38,086 nucleotides of DNA from Laceyella putida (lineage in GTDB: Bacteria > Bacillota > Bacilli > Thermoactinomycetales > Thermoactinomycetaceae): NCBI RefSeq assembly GCF_042665195.1, contig NZ_JBHTBW010000050.1, forward strand, positions 1-38,086, written 5' to 3'. Positions 1 through 7,346 of this stretch are shown here, one piece after another; within the stretch, counting starts at the first letter, position 1, and each line of letters starts with the position of its first letter. The notes under the pieces were generated by a model. It was not told the origin of the DNA. It was given only the letters and a program-made list of their open reading frames with translations, and made no database searches. The position numbers were made by a program, and so were the translations under genes.

Positions 1-116
1 TTTCAAGGAACACTTCATTTTATTCAGCTCACCGCTCGATTGCGGCGACAAATATGATCTTAACACCTTATCATTTCCCAGTCAACACTTTTTTATAAAA
101 AATTTATCATTCCATC

Positions 117-140
117 CAAAATGCCAAAACACCCATTTTG
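117..140. repeat. Short inverted repeat in the leader region of the first gene
   Basis: CAAAATG (117-123) and CATTTTG (134-140) can pair around a 10-base A/C-rich loop, about 75 bases before the first start codon. It may be an operator or the end of an upstream transcription unit. No T-run follows, so it is not a clear terminator. The rest of positions 1-214 is AT-rich and shows no gene. Confidence 0.3.
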
Positions 141-214
141 ATCAGAATAGGTTTCCGCCTTTAAACGATAAGACCTTTCTTGAATATCATGATAAAAACA
201 CAGGAGGTGCGAAC

Positions 215-730
215 ATGCCCATACAGGTACGTGACTTTCAAGCGGTGATGCAAAACACCAAAAGCGGGGATGTCGTACTGCGCACCGTTACTTCAGATGC
301 CGAAGTGGAAGTGGCCCGCATTGAATTTGCTGAATTAAAACGCGGAGAAACGGTTGAATTAAAAGGGGAATTTCTCCTATATAACGAGGTGCCCCATCCG
401 TTTGAGCTGGAGACAAGAATTTACAGAACAAGCCGGACATCGCAAGTCAACAAAGAGCTGTATCGGTTACGCGAAACGCTGGGCTGCGGATCCATTGCCT
501 CAACCTCATCCGCATTCCTCTACTTTATCGATCAAATCTCAGAGAATCATGCGCAGGTCACCTATACCGTAACGGCAACCATCCATTCTGATGCCATTGA
601 ACAAGTTGATTTGAAATTGCCGCTCTCTTTTGCGGGTACCGTATACAGCCCACATGTTCCCAAGGCGGCCACTTCTCCCAATCCCCATAAATATCGGACG
701 CGCACCCGTATGCCCCGACACCGGAGATAA
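215..730 (+). CDS. Hypothetical protein, predicted beta-rich
   Basis: This 171-residue protein belongs to no family I recognise. The start is well supported: AGGAGGT at 202-208 lies six bases before the ATG. Residues 1-145 alternate hydrophobic and polar residues, as in beta strands (for example EVEVARIEFAEL, AQVTYTVTATI, LKLPLSFAGTVY). There is no signal peptide, membrane segment or metal motif. The last 20 or so residues are Pro/Arg-rich and very basic (YRTRTRMPRHRR), so they may be disordered or bind acidic polymer or nucleic acid. It is a single gene on the same strand as ygzB. A spore-surface role is conceivable in this kind of organism but is only a guess. Confidence 0.75.
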   Translation: MPIQVRDFQAVMQNTKSGDVVLRTVTSDAEVEVARIEFAELKRGETVELKGEFLLYNEVPHPFELETRIYRTSRTSQVNKELYRLRETLGCGSIASTSSAFLYFIDQISENHAQVTYTVTATIHSDAIEQVDLKLPLSFAGTVYSPHVPKAATSPNPHKYRTRTRMPRHRR

Positions 731-858
731 GGAAACAAGGGACCGGAATCAGGCCTCAAGCGGCTTTTTTTTATTGGCCCGTTCATTGCGGTCAAAAATC
801 AAATCATGATAAAATCATTTTGATTGAACAAACTATGGCTTCACGGAGGAGACCTATT

Positions 859-1191
859 ATGCTCCTGTCAGGAAAATTAAATAAAATCCGTACATTTGCT
901 CTGCTCCTGATCTTTGTCGGGATCGGGGTCATGTATATCGGCTTTTTGTTTAAAAGTTTGATGGCCTTATTCTTCATCTTAGGCATCTTGTTCGTATTAA
1001 CGAGCGTGGGAATCTACTTTTGGATCGGCATCTTATCGACCCAAGCGCCCCAGGTGACCTGCCCCGTTTGTGGCCGCTACACCAAAGTATTGGGGAAACG
1101 TGATCAATGCATGCATTGCAAAGCCGTGTTATCCATTGATCCCAAAGATGCACCTGCGCCACCAAACACAGATGCGAAGTCTTCCGAGTGA
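859..1191 (+). CDS. ygzB: YgzB-like UPF0295/DUF2614 membrane protein with zinc ribbon
   Basis: This 110-residue protein has two N-terminal membrane segments (about 12-30 and 36-60). A cytoplasmic zinc-ribbon signature follows, with CPVC and CMHC pairs about 17 residues apart near residues 74-94, and then a polar tail. This is the arrangement of the UPF0295 (YgzB) family, whose B. subtilis gene lies next to perR. An upstream in-frame TTG at 820 would add 13 residues, but GGAGGAG at 844-850 sits eight bases before the ATG at 859, which decides the start. Its molecular role is unknown. Here perR is about 1.6 kb away and convergent, with an acyl-CoA-synthetase-like gene between them. Confidence 0.85.
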   Translation: MLLSGKLNKIRTFALLLIFVGIGVMYIGFLFKSLMALFFILGILFVLTSVGIYFWIGILSTQAPQVTCPVCGRYTKVLGKRDQCMHCKAVLSIDPKDAPAPPNTDAKSSE

Positions 1192-1317
1192 GGAAGGCTT
1201 CTTCCTTTTGCCCGCATCCCCAATAAGCAATCGACCGATTCGCACTCTTCTGTTTTATCCGTCAAACGACTATAATATAGGTAAATATTTACAGAACTGA
1301 AAGGAGGGCGCTCCAAG

Positions 1318-2718
1318 TTGAAACCACACAATTTAGTAGAAATGTTGGCCCTTACAGTAAAAAGACACCCTGAGAAAGTAGCGATTCGCTATAAGGAACA
1401 AGCGTTCACCTATCAAAGGGTATGGAACATGATCCGTGATATTGCATTTGGTTTGGAACGGCTTGGCGTCAGACAAGGCACCAAAGTAGCCATCATTGCC
1501 GAAAACCACCCTCACTGGATCATTTGCGACTTTGCCATCATGAGTCTGGGCGGCGTTACGGTACCTCTCTCTCCGGAAGCGACCGAACAAAAATGGAGTC
1601 AGTGGATAAGGCATGCAGAAGCGGAGATTGTGATCATCGGCCCATCTCCCCATTCGCACATGTCGCAACCCCCAAGCCACGTTCGGCATGTGATTCAATT
1701 GGGAGGGCTTCCTTCCTCTTCGTACAAAGCCTTGCAATTTGATACGGTTATTCAACTTGGACAAACCATTGCCTTAGAGGAGTTGGATTGGGCTTATCCC
1801 GCCGTCCAGCCGTCTGATTTGGCCACGATTCAATTTACGCGCGGAACGACAGGGGAACACAAAGCGGTCATGCTGTCCCATGCGCAACTTCTGCACAGTT
1901 TGGATGGCATTTCCTATCTTCATCCCTATCATCAGGAAGACGACATCCTGACCATCGCTCCCGTATCCCATCTCTATGCCCGGTTAACCGGATTTTTGTT
2001 GCCGCTTGGCTCAGGCGCCTCCATCACGATTGCGGAGGGAACGGACCCGCCCATGCAGCAAGTGCATATGCACAAACCCACGCTTCTCATCACTGCGCCA
2101 TCCATCATTCAGCACATCCAACAACAGTTGTTGCAACATGTCAGACGAGCTCCTTGGCGCAAGTTGGCTTATAACCACGCGGTTCATCTGGCAACCAAGT
2201 ACCATCGCTATCGACTCAAAGGACAAAATACGCCCATACCCGTTCGCTGGCGTTTCGGTTACGCTTGGGCCCATCTTCTCTCTTTTTCAACGCTCCATCG
2301 ACGATTAGGCGGTCGACTACGCTTGATCTTGAGCAGTGGAGACCCTGTCGACCAATCACTCCATACCTTTTTCGGCCATATGGGATTGCCCCTAGTGTCC
2401 CTTTACGGCACAACGGAAGCCGGTTACACCATCGCTCGCCAATACAGTTATCATACCGATCCCACCACTTTCCAATTGCTTCCCCAAGTGGAAGCGCGGT
2501 TGCTCCCGGATGGCGAACTGCTGGTCAAATCCCCCAGCACGGCCGTCGGCTATTACAACAATGAGAGCTTAACCGAAAAAAGAATTCGCTATGGCTGGAT
2601 CCATACTGGCGATCTCGCCACTTATACCCGCGACGGCCAACTTCAGTTACAGGGACGCAAACTCGCCCATACGGAGCAGGAAACGGACACCACCCAACCG
2701 CTGAATCTGACCAAATAA
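1318..2718 (+). CDS. AMP-dependent synthetase/acyl-CoA ligase-like protein lacking the C-terminal domain
   Basis: This is an ANL-superfamily adenylating protein of 466 residues, probably acting on a fatty or other carboxylic acid. Visible motifs in order: a nucleotide-loop relative, FTRGTTGEHKAVMLSH (about 173-188; the family norm is [YF]TSGTTGxPKGV), the SLYGTTEAGYT adenine-binding motif (about 361-371), a GYYN segment, and WIHTGDL (about 430-436) with its conserved Asp. The protein stops about 30 residues later, just after GRK. It therefore lacks the roughly 100-residue C-terminal lid that carries the catalytic lysine of the adenylation step. Family members are usually 500-560 residues. TTG start with AAAGGAGGG about eight bases upstream. 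A perR-strand terminator follows directly, so the stop is not a window artefact. The substrate is unknown, and reduced or altered activity is likely. Confidence 0.85.
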   Translation: MKPHNLVEMLALTVKRHPEKVAIRYKEQAFTYQRVWNMIRDIAFGLERLGVRQGTKVAIIAENHPHWIICDFAIMSLGGVTVPLSPEATEQKWSQWIRHAEAEIVIIGPSPHSHMSQPPSHVRHVIQLGGLPSSSYKALQFDTVIQLGQTIALEELDWAYPAVQPSDLATIQFTRGTTGEHKAVMLSHAQLLHSLDGISYLHPYHQEDDILTIAPVSHLYARLTGFLLPLGSGASITIAEGTDPPMQQVHMHKPTLLITAPSIIQHIQQQLLQHVRRAPWRKLAYNHAVHLATKYHRYRLKGQNTPIPVRWRFGYAWAHLLSFSTLHRRLGGRLRLILSSGDPVDQSLHTFFGHMGLPLVSLYGTTEAGYTIARQYSYHTDPTTFQLLPQVEARLLPDGELLVKSPSTAVGYYNNESLTEKRIRYGWIHTGDLATYTRDGQLQLQGRKLAHTEQETDTTQPLNLTK

Positions 2719-2745
2719 AAAACCCTGCTCGCAGATAGCAGGGTT
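2715..2745 (-). terminator. Rho-independent terminator of perR
   Basis: AACCCTGCT (2721-2729) pairs perfectly with AGCAGGGTT (2737-2745) around a 7-base loop. On the minus strand the stem runs into TTTTTTATTT, so it ends the perR transcript five bases past its stop codon. It may also stop the convergent ligase transcript. Confidence 0.85.
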
Positions 2746-2749
2746 CCCT

Positions 2750-3187
2750 TTATTGTGTCTGACGGGATTGACAATCCGGACATATCCCGTAAAATTCCAT
2801 GCGATGCGATTCCACTTGATATCCAGTTGATTGAGCTGCTTTTTGTTCCACCAAGAATAATGGCGGATGATCAAAGTCGGTGATTTTCCCGCAGTCCCGA
2901 CAGATCACATGATAATGGTCCATCATATTGGCATCAAAACGGCTGGAGGCGTCACCATAGGTTAATTCCCGTACAAGACCCGCCTCTTTGAATACACGTA
3001 AATTATTATATACCGTCGCTACGCTCATATTGGGAAAATCGCCTTCAAGGGCTTTGTAAATCTCGTCCGCTGTGGGATGACCCATCGACGAATAAAGATA
3101 ATTTAAAATGGCATGACGTTGCGGTGTCATCCGAACGCCAATCCCCTTCAACATCTCCACAGCTTGTGACAGGCGGTTGTTGATCAT
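2750..3187 (-). CDS. perR: Peroxide-responsive transcriptional repressor PerR (Fur family)
   Basis: PerR is a dimeric repressor that senses H2O2 through iron-catalysed oxidation of its own histidine ligands. It controls peroxide-defence, haem and iron genes. With the ATG at 3187 the protein has 145 residues, the length of B. subtilis PerR. All regulatory-metal ligands of that protein are present at the same numbers (H37, D85, H91, H93, D104), as are the four structural zinc cysteines (C96, C99, C136, C139). D104 supports PerR over Fur or Zur. The winged helix covers about 1-80 and contains FPNMSVATVYNNLRVF. An upstream in-frame GTG at 3196 is possible, but the GTGAGGTG site overlaps that codon and favours the ATG. 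A Fur/Per-type box lies just upstream, suggesting autoregulation. Confidence 0.96.
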   Translation of the reverse strand: MINNRLSQAVEMLKGIGVRMTPQRHAILNYLYSSMGHPTADEIYKALEGDFPNMSVATVYNNLRVFKEAGLVRELTYGDASSRFDANMMDHYHVICRDCGKITDFDHPPLFLVEQKAAQSTGYQVESHRMEFYGICPDCQSRQTQ

Positions 3188-3216
3188 TGTATACACCTCA
3201 CTAATGCCGCCGTTTC

Positions 3217-3231
3217 AGATAACGATTATCA
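3217..3231. promoter_or_regulatory. Fur/Per-type operator upstream of perR
   Basis: AGATAACGATTATCA matches the 7-1-7 Fur-family consensus TGATAATnATTATCA at all but two positions. It is closer to a Fur box than to the TTATAATnATTATAA Per box. It lies about 30 bases before the perR start, within the expected promoter region, next to more A/T-rich sequence (TTAATAATATATATAAA). Autorepression is inferred. Confidence 0.65.
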
Positions 3232-3454
3232 ATTAATAATATATATAAATAGTCTACGGTGAGCCGAACCAATTTGTCAATCCAAGCGATGCCTCTCCGT
3301 TGCCTCTGCTTAGAATCTCTTCTTTATAATCAACATAATCTCCTTCCCCCATCCCCTGCCCACAATGGAAATTTTTCTCCCCCTTACCTAGTGATCTTGT
3401 CTACTTTTGGGACATATACATGTACCATGTTACGAAAAAGGAGGAGTATGCTAA

Positions 3455-3859
3455 ATGAAATGTTGGATGCAGGCGATCGGCGGAGTGCTGGTCGCCATAG
3501 GAGCAGGAGGTTTTTTTGTCCCTGAAACGGTTGCCTTGCATGATTGGCTCCATCTGACTCTCCCACATAACTTGATTCATCTGATCAGCGGAGGCGCTTT
3601 CCTCGCTGTAAGCCATCATGAGCGAGCCAGCCGCTGGACGGCCCGAGGCTTTGGTGGAATCTATTTGCTGGCCGCGATCCTGGGGTTATTCACAGATGAT
3701 CTGTTTGGCTTGGTGGAATCCACCCCGGTAGTGAACACCATCCATTTCTTGGCGGGCATCGTTTCACTTTATGTGGGAGTAAAAGTTGGAACCGCCCCCA
3801 AAGCCCCTGCGGTGGAAGAACCGCAAGAACAAGTGCAGTCGCGGGACGAAAACCCATAA
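3455..3859 (+). CDS. DUF4383-type small integral membrane protein
   Basis: This 134-residue protein has four predicted membrane segments (about 5-25, 37-53, 62-82 and 90-110) and a soluble Pro/Glu-rich tail (KAPAVEEPQEQVQSRDENP). The pattern of conserved His and Gly in the helices (HDWLHLTLPHNLIHLISGG, NTIHFLAGIVSLYVG) resembles the DUF4383 family, which has no established function. The start is secure: AAAAGGAGGAG at 3436-3446 lies eight bases before the ATG. It is monocistronic, transcribed away from perR, and ends at a strong hairpin shared with murG. Confidence 0.8.
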   Translation: MKCWMQAIGGVLVAIGAGGFFVPETVALHDWLHLTLPHNLIHLISGGAFLAVSHHERASRWTARGFGGIYLLAAILGLFTDDLFGLVESTPVVNTIHFLAGIVSLYVGVKVGTAPKAPAVEEPQEQVQSRDENP

Positions 3860-3863
3860 AAAC

Positions 3864-3895
3864 GAAGCAGCTCGGAAAATGGACCGGGCTGCTTC
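3864..3895. terminator. Bidirectional terminator between the DUF4383 gene and murG
   Basis: GAAGCAGCTCGG (3864-3875) pairs with CCGGGCTGCTTC (3884-3895) with a single wobble. On the minus strand it is followed by GTTTTTATG, a good U-run ending murG. On the plus strand the following TTAATTGGTT is weaker. Confidence 0.85.
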
Positions 3896-3908
3896 TTAAT
3901 TGGTTGGT

Positions 3909-4976
3909 CTATTTGGCTAGTTGCTTAATCATTTCAATCACTTGATTCATCGTCTCGTCGGAATTGCTTTTTGACATCTCCGCAATATAGCGGTCACGGT
4001 TATTAAAGACATCGGCCACTTTTTGCAAGAAGGTCTTCGTTGAAATCTCCTCCTCCTGCAACACTTCACAGTAACCCATCTTGCGGAACGACTCCGCATT
4101 CAAAATCTGGTCACCGCGACTGGCGGCACGGGAAAGAGGAATGAGCAACATCGGCTTTTTCAAATACAAAAATTCAAAAATGGAATTGGACCCGGCACGG
4201 GAAATCACCATGTCCGCCATGGCCATCACATCGGCCAATTCTTCATTTATGTACTCAAACTGCTTATAACCGGGTTGATCCAAGGTTTCGTCCACTTGCC
4301 CTTTGCCGCACAGATGCACGATTTGGAAATACCGCATTAAACTATCCAGGTTTTGTCGCACAACTTGGTTGATTTTCTGCGATCCCAAGCTTCCCCCCAT
4401 GATCAACAGAACCGGTTTATCCGCTTGAAACCCACAGAAAGCCAATCCCCGTTCACGATTTCCCCGTTTCAGCTCATCGCGAATGATGGCGCCAACATAC
4501 ACCGCCTTCTTCTTATCCAGCCCCTTTGTCGTCTCGGGAAACGTCGTGCAAATCCGGGTCGCAAAGGGCATCGCAATCTTATTGGCCAACCCGGGAGTAA
4601 TATCCGATTCATGAATGATGACGGGCACCCGATTCAACCAGGCCGCGAGCACCACCGGAACGGAGACGAATCCCCCTTTGGAAAAAAGGATGTTTGGCTT
4701 TTCCCGTTTGATCAGGCTATATGCTTGAAAAATCCCTTTAATCACACGAAACGGGTCTTTAAAGTTATTCCAGTCAAAGTAGCGCCGCAGCTTCCCCGTG
4801 GCGATACCGGCATAGGGAACATGATCCAACCGCGCCACCAGTTGCTTTTCAATCCCATTTTCGGATCCGATATATTTAATCTCCCAGCCATCTTGGGCAA
4901 ACTTGGGAATCAAAGCCAAATTGACTGTTACGTGACCTGCCGTCCCCCCGCCCGTAAAGATTATCTTTTTCTTCAT
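3909..4976 (-). CDS. murG: MurG-type UDP-GlcNAc:undecaprenyl-PP-MurNAc-pentapeptide GlcNAc transferase
   Basis: This is a GT-B fold glycosyltransferase of 355 residues. MurG makes lipid II by adding GlcNAc to lipid I on the inner face of the membrane. The N-terminal glycine loop FTGGGTAGH (about 7-15), the HESD segment (about 122) and the C-domain UDP-GlcNAc site (LLIMGGSLGSQKIN near 190, VISRAGSNSIFEFL near 257, PLSRAASRGDQILNA near 280) are all present. AGGTGGAG just before the ATG at 4976 supports this start over the TTG at 4994. No mraY, murD or ftsW lies nearby, so it is outside a division/cell-wall cluster. It is probably a second MurG or a relative acting on another lipid-linked sugar. 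Confidence 0.85.
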   Translation of the reverse strand: MKKKIIFTGGGTAGHVTVNLALIPKFAQDGWEIKYIGSENGIEKQLVARLDHVPYAGIATGKLRRYFDWNNFKDPFRVIKGIFQAYSLIKREKPNILFSKGGFVSVPVVLAAWLNRVPVIIHESDITPGLANKIAMPFATRICTTFPETTKGLDKKKAVYVGAIIRDELKRGNRERGLAFCGFQADKPVLLIMGGSLGSQKINQVVRQNLDSLMRYFQIVHLCGKGQVDETLDQPGYKQFEYINEELADVMAMADMVISRAGSNSIFEFLYLKKPMLLIPLSRAASRGDQILNAESFRKMGYCEVLQEEEISTKTFLQKVADVFNNRDRYIAEMSKSNSDETMNQVIEMIKQLAK

Positions 4977-5162
4977 CCCACTCCACCTCTTCAATCCAAC
5001 ATTTCAATATCAACATTCATTTTATCAGTTTTAAAAGAATCTTTATCGAAAAGTATATGACAAGATGAAGAGCATTTTTCATCCGTCTTTCCAGCGAAGA
5101 AAGATATTTGATCAACAGAGGGGGTATGATGAAGAAATCGTGAAGAATCTGGCATTCTCTTT

Positions 5163-5627
5163 CTAAATGGACTGACGTTCACTTCGACTGACTTGCGTTT
5201 GGCTCCCCGCAAACTCTAAAAACCGCGCCCGCACTTCAGGAGTCGGGATCATGCAGCTTTCCGCTTTGCCAAAAAACCGATAGCGGTTGGCCGCAAACCA
5301 GCGATACCCCAAATCCCAGATCGGCCGTGGGATGTAAAGGAACAGGGAAAGCCATTTCCACTTACCTGGCAAGCGTTTGCAAATACGCAACACCGCCGTC
5401 GACCGGCTGTACCATGCACCATCTTCATACAACACCATCGTATCAAGGGAAACGGGTCCCAACGGCGACTGCCGAAAGGCCTCTTCAGCAAAAGGCGACT
5501 GCAACGAGGCAAATCGAAAAATCCCCTCTTTGTCCTTCTCTAAAATCCAGTTAATCCGCCCATTGCAAAAATTGCACTCGCCATCAAAAAAAATGATGGG
5601 ATGTGCACCGAGATCAGTCTGAGTCAT
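5163..5627 (-). CDS. Thiol-disulfide oxidoreductase-like DCC-family protein (DUF393/YuxK)
   Basis: This 154-residue protein has the family-defining motif FFDGECNFCN at about residues 13-22, that is D-x-x-C-x-x-C in a thioredoxin-like strand-loop-helix. The typical later blocks are also present: FASLQSP, DTMVLYEDGAWYSRSTAVL, and the ANRYRFFGK segment near 113-121. The CxxC pair suggests a thiol redox function, but the family has no proven substrate. The remaining tail is polar. The gene is followed on the same strand, after about 190 bases, by murG. That spacing and the lack of a clear terminator leave co-transcription open. Confidence 0.88.
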   Translation of the reverse strand: MTQTDLGAHPIIFFDGECNFCNGRINWILEKDKEGIFRFASLQSPFAEEAFRQSPLGPVSLDTMVLYEDGAWYSRSTAVLRICKRLPGKWKWLSLFLYIPRPIWDLGYRWFAANRYRFFGKAESCMIPTPEVRARFLEFAGSQTQVSRSERQSI

Positions 5628-5732
5628 GCGAACGCCTCCCCACGTTTTTCGCCCAACTTCGTTGCACCTTTATTTTCTTACAAAAACAGGGGCAGAAAGC
5701 TTAACTTTTCCTTAATTCCATCATACAACAAA

Positions 5733-5761
5733 GCCCTTCCCGGATGACCTCCGAAAAGGGC
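5733..5761 (-). terminator. Hairpin downstream of the DUF4870 gene, possible terminator
   Basis: GCCCTT (5733-5738) pairs with AAGGGC (5756-5761), with an inner CGGA/TCCG extension. On the minus strand it is followed by TTTGTTGTATG, a weak U-rich tract. It lies about 115 bases past the stop of the DUF4870 gene. The rest of 5628-5877 contains nothing I can identify. Confidence 0.4.
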
Positions 5762-5877
5762 GAACCATTCATATTTAAGCAAGACCAAATCCACTGCCAC
5801 CTGGAGAAGATGACCTCGGCCACGTGTGTGATTCACGTCTCCAAGAGGCCAACGGTTTCCCATGATCAAAAGCAATC

Positions 5878-6186
5878 TCATTTTACAGCCCAACGGGTAA
5901 AGGGATAGTGATATTCCTGTTCGTTGAGCGCCCGCAAAATCCCCTTGATCGGGCAAATAATCGCCATCAAGCCAAAAATGATCAAGAATGGGATGCCGAT
6001 GATCACAAATGACAGGATGCTGGAAATCCAGATGAACGCCCCAATGATCACATGGAATAACAACGCTTGTAAGGAAATCCGTTTCACATCACGATCTGAG
6101 GCGATGAGATAAACAATGATCGGACACAAAACCGGTGCAAACCATGTGCTCGCATGGACCAACACCTTCAACCATTTACCGTGCAA
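5878..6186 (-). CDS. DUF4870 family membrane protein
   Basis: This protein of about 102 residues has three membrane segments (approximately 9-30, 43-62 and 64-84) and ends in a short charged tail (RALNEQEYHYPFTRWAVK). The layout, a helix followed by a polar loop with basic residues (ASDRDVKRISLQALLFH) and then a hairpin of two helices, is that of DUF4870, a family with no proven role. GGGAGGAATCAACA precedes a TTG at 6186, which I prefer. An ATG at 6207 would add seven residues but has no ribosome binding site. It is a single gene, divergent from the LysE-type exporter. Confidence 0.8.
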   Translation of the reverse strand: MHGKWLKVLVHASTWFAPVLCPIIVYLIASDRDVKRISLQALLFHVIIGAFIWISSILSFVIIGIPFLIIFGLMAIICPIKGILRALNEQEYHYPFTRWAVK

Positions 6187-6327
6187 TGTTGATTCCTCCC
6201 AAATCATAATGAACCGCTACACCTATGATATACCCAACCCACCAAAAACGAAACATTGTTACGCTATTTTTGTTTGAGATCAAATAAAACAGCCTAAAAT
6301 GACGGGATATTTTTCAGTTATTAATCC

Positions 6328-6357
6328 TTCGATAAAACATTGTTTTGTTCTTATAAT
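6328..6357 (+). promoter_or_regulatory. Putative sigma-A promoter upstream of the LysE leader
   Basis: A perfect TATAAT at 6352-6357 has a moderate TTCGAT at 6328-6333 with an 18-base spacer. Initiation would fall near 6364, exactly at the start of the structured leader described next. Confidence 0.45.
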
Positions 6358-6363
6358 AGATAA

Positions 6364-6450
6364 TCCCCGCTGAAAAACCGCGGGCATTGAGCTCAACGAC
6401 GGTGTTGAGCGAAGGCATTGATAGTCTATGCCGACTGCTTAGGTTTTATT
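6364..6450 (+). ncRNA. Candidate structured leader RNA (pseudoknot) upstream of the LysE-type exporter
   Basis: Three hairpins lie in a row: CCCGC/GCGGG (6366-6370 with 6380-6384), GCTCAAC/GTTGAGC (6391-6397 with 6404-6410) and GGCAT/ATGCC (6414-6418 with 6428-6432). The 9-base loop of the first contains AAAACC (6374-6379), which can pair with GGTTTT (6442-6447) beyond the third hairpin, giving an H-type pseudoknot that encloses the other two. It starts at the predicted transcription start and lies about 185 bases before the exporter's start codon. I could not match it to a riboswitch class I know. The remaining leader, 6450-6630, shows no gene or clear terminator. The structure is drawn by eye and unproven. 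Confidence 0.4.
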
Positions 6451-6630
6451 TTTACAGAGCCAACCCAAGGACTCTCCGAAACCCAAACGCGTAAAACATA
6501 TGGTTTGCCCTGCGACTTGGCAAGCGATGATGAAGGATGATCTTCAGCGTTTACATAAACGATCCAGCATGGTTACAATTCAATTATCCATTTGAATCAT
6601 CAACCAAATACATCATTGCGAGGTACAACG

Positions 6631-7269
6631 ATGAATATGTTTTTTGCTGGTTTCGCCTTGTCTCTCTCCTTATGCTTGGATCTGGGAACCGTCAATATCG
6701 CCATCATGCGCACTGGCATGCAACACGGAATGTGGTTGGCGCTCTGGATCGGGTTCGGTTCCGGTGTGGGGGATCTGGTGTATGCGCTCCTCTCCACCGC
6801 CGGCATGGCCGCGCTCCTTCAATACAAATGGGTGCGGTTGCTGGTATGGCTGGGTGGATCGACGATCTTATTGGTCTTGTGTGTGCGCATGATCCGGGAG
6901 GCTTTTGTAGCGAAACATCCGGTTTCGGACGAGCCCCCTTCTGTCGCTTCGCCTTCTTCCCGCTCCGCCTTCATGCAAGGAGTGGTCCTCGCCTTATCCT
7001 CCCCCTCCTCAATTTTGTGGTTTGCGGCCGTCGGTGGCAGTGTGATCGCGGCCACCAACAAGGATCAGACTGAAATGGCCCTGTTCCTCTTTTTTGCCGG
7101 TTTTTTTCTGGCCGGACAGCTCTGGTCGTTATTCTTGGCCATCCTGACCAGTTGGGGCGGGAGCGTGGCTGGACCAAAGCTCGTTCGCACGTTTTCACTC
7201 GGCTCTGCCCTGTTATTCCTCTATTTTGCGGTCAAAGTGTTTATGGATGGCGCTCAGCAATTTTTGTAA
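6631..7269 (+). CDS. LysE/RhtB-family amino-acid exporter
   Basis: This 212-residue inner-membrane protein has about six predicted membrane segments. The LysE family exports amino acids or related small molecules using the proton gradient. The N-terminal helix MFFAGFALSLSLCLDLGTVN continues into the family-typical polar stretch, followed by GMWLALWIGFGSGVGDLVY. A charged loop near 90-110 separates the two halves, and the second half contains GVVLALSSPSSILWFAAVGG. A longer reading from 6592 lacks a ribosome binding site. GCGAGGT lies about six bases before the ATG at 6631. The substrate cannot be told from sequence. The long upstream leader may regulate it. A terminator follows at 7291. Confidence 0.85.
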   Translation: MNMFFAGFALSLSLCLDLGTVNIAIMRTGMQHGMWLALWIGFGSGVGDLVYALLSTAGMAALLQYKWVRLLVWLGGSTILLVLCVRMIREAFVAKHPVSDEPPSVASPSSRSAFMQGVVLALSSPSSILWFAAVGGSVIAATNKDQTEMALFLFFAGFFLAGQLWSLFLAILTSWGGSVAGPKLVRTFSLGSALLFLYFAVKVFMDGAQQFL

Positions 7270-7285
7270 CCCCGCGAAGCGGGGC
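7269..7285 (+). terminator. GC-rich hairpin after the LysE gene
   Basis: ACCCCGC and GCGGGGC form a compact stem directly at the stop codon of the exporter gene. The downstream CTCAACAAAAAA has no U-run, so it probably works together with the next hairpin. Confidence 0.4.
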
Positions 7286-7290
7286 TCAAC

Positions 7291-7328
7291 AAAAAAGGCT
7301 GACAAGGTTTCACTTGCCAGCCTTTTTT
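7291..7328. terminator. Bidirectional terminator between the LysE gene and nth
   Basis: AAAAAAGGCTG (7291-7301) pairs with CAGCCTTTTTT (7318-7328), with an inner CAAG/CTTG extension. Both strands end in a run of six T, so it can end both convergent genes. Confidence 0.9.
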
Positions 7329-7346
7329 CCATCTCCGGCTATTCAT

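Noticed and set aside
3259..3525. An 88-codon frame upstream of the DUF4383 gene
   Set aside because: It overlaps the DUF4383 start in another frame, has no ribosome binding site and a Cys/Ser/Pro composition typical of non-coding sequence.
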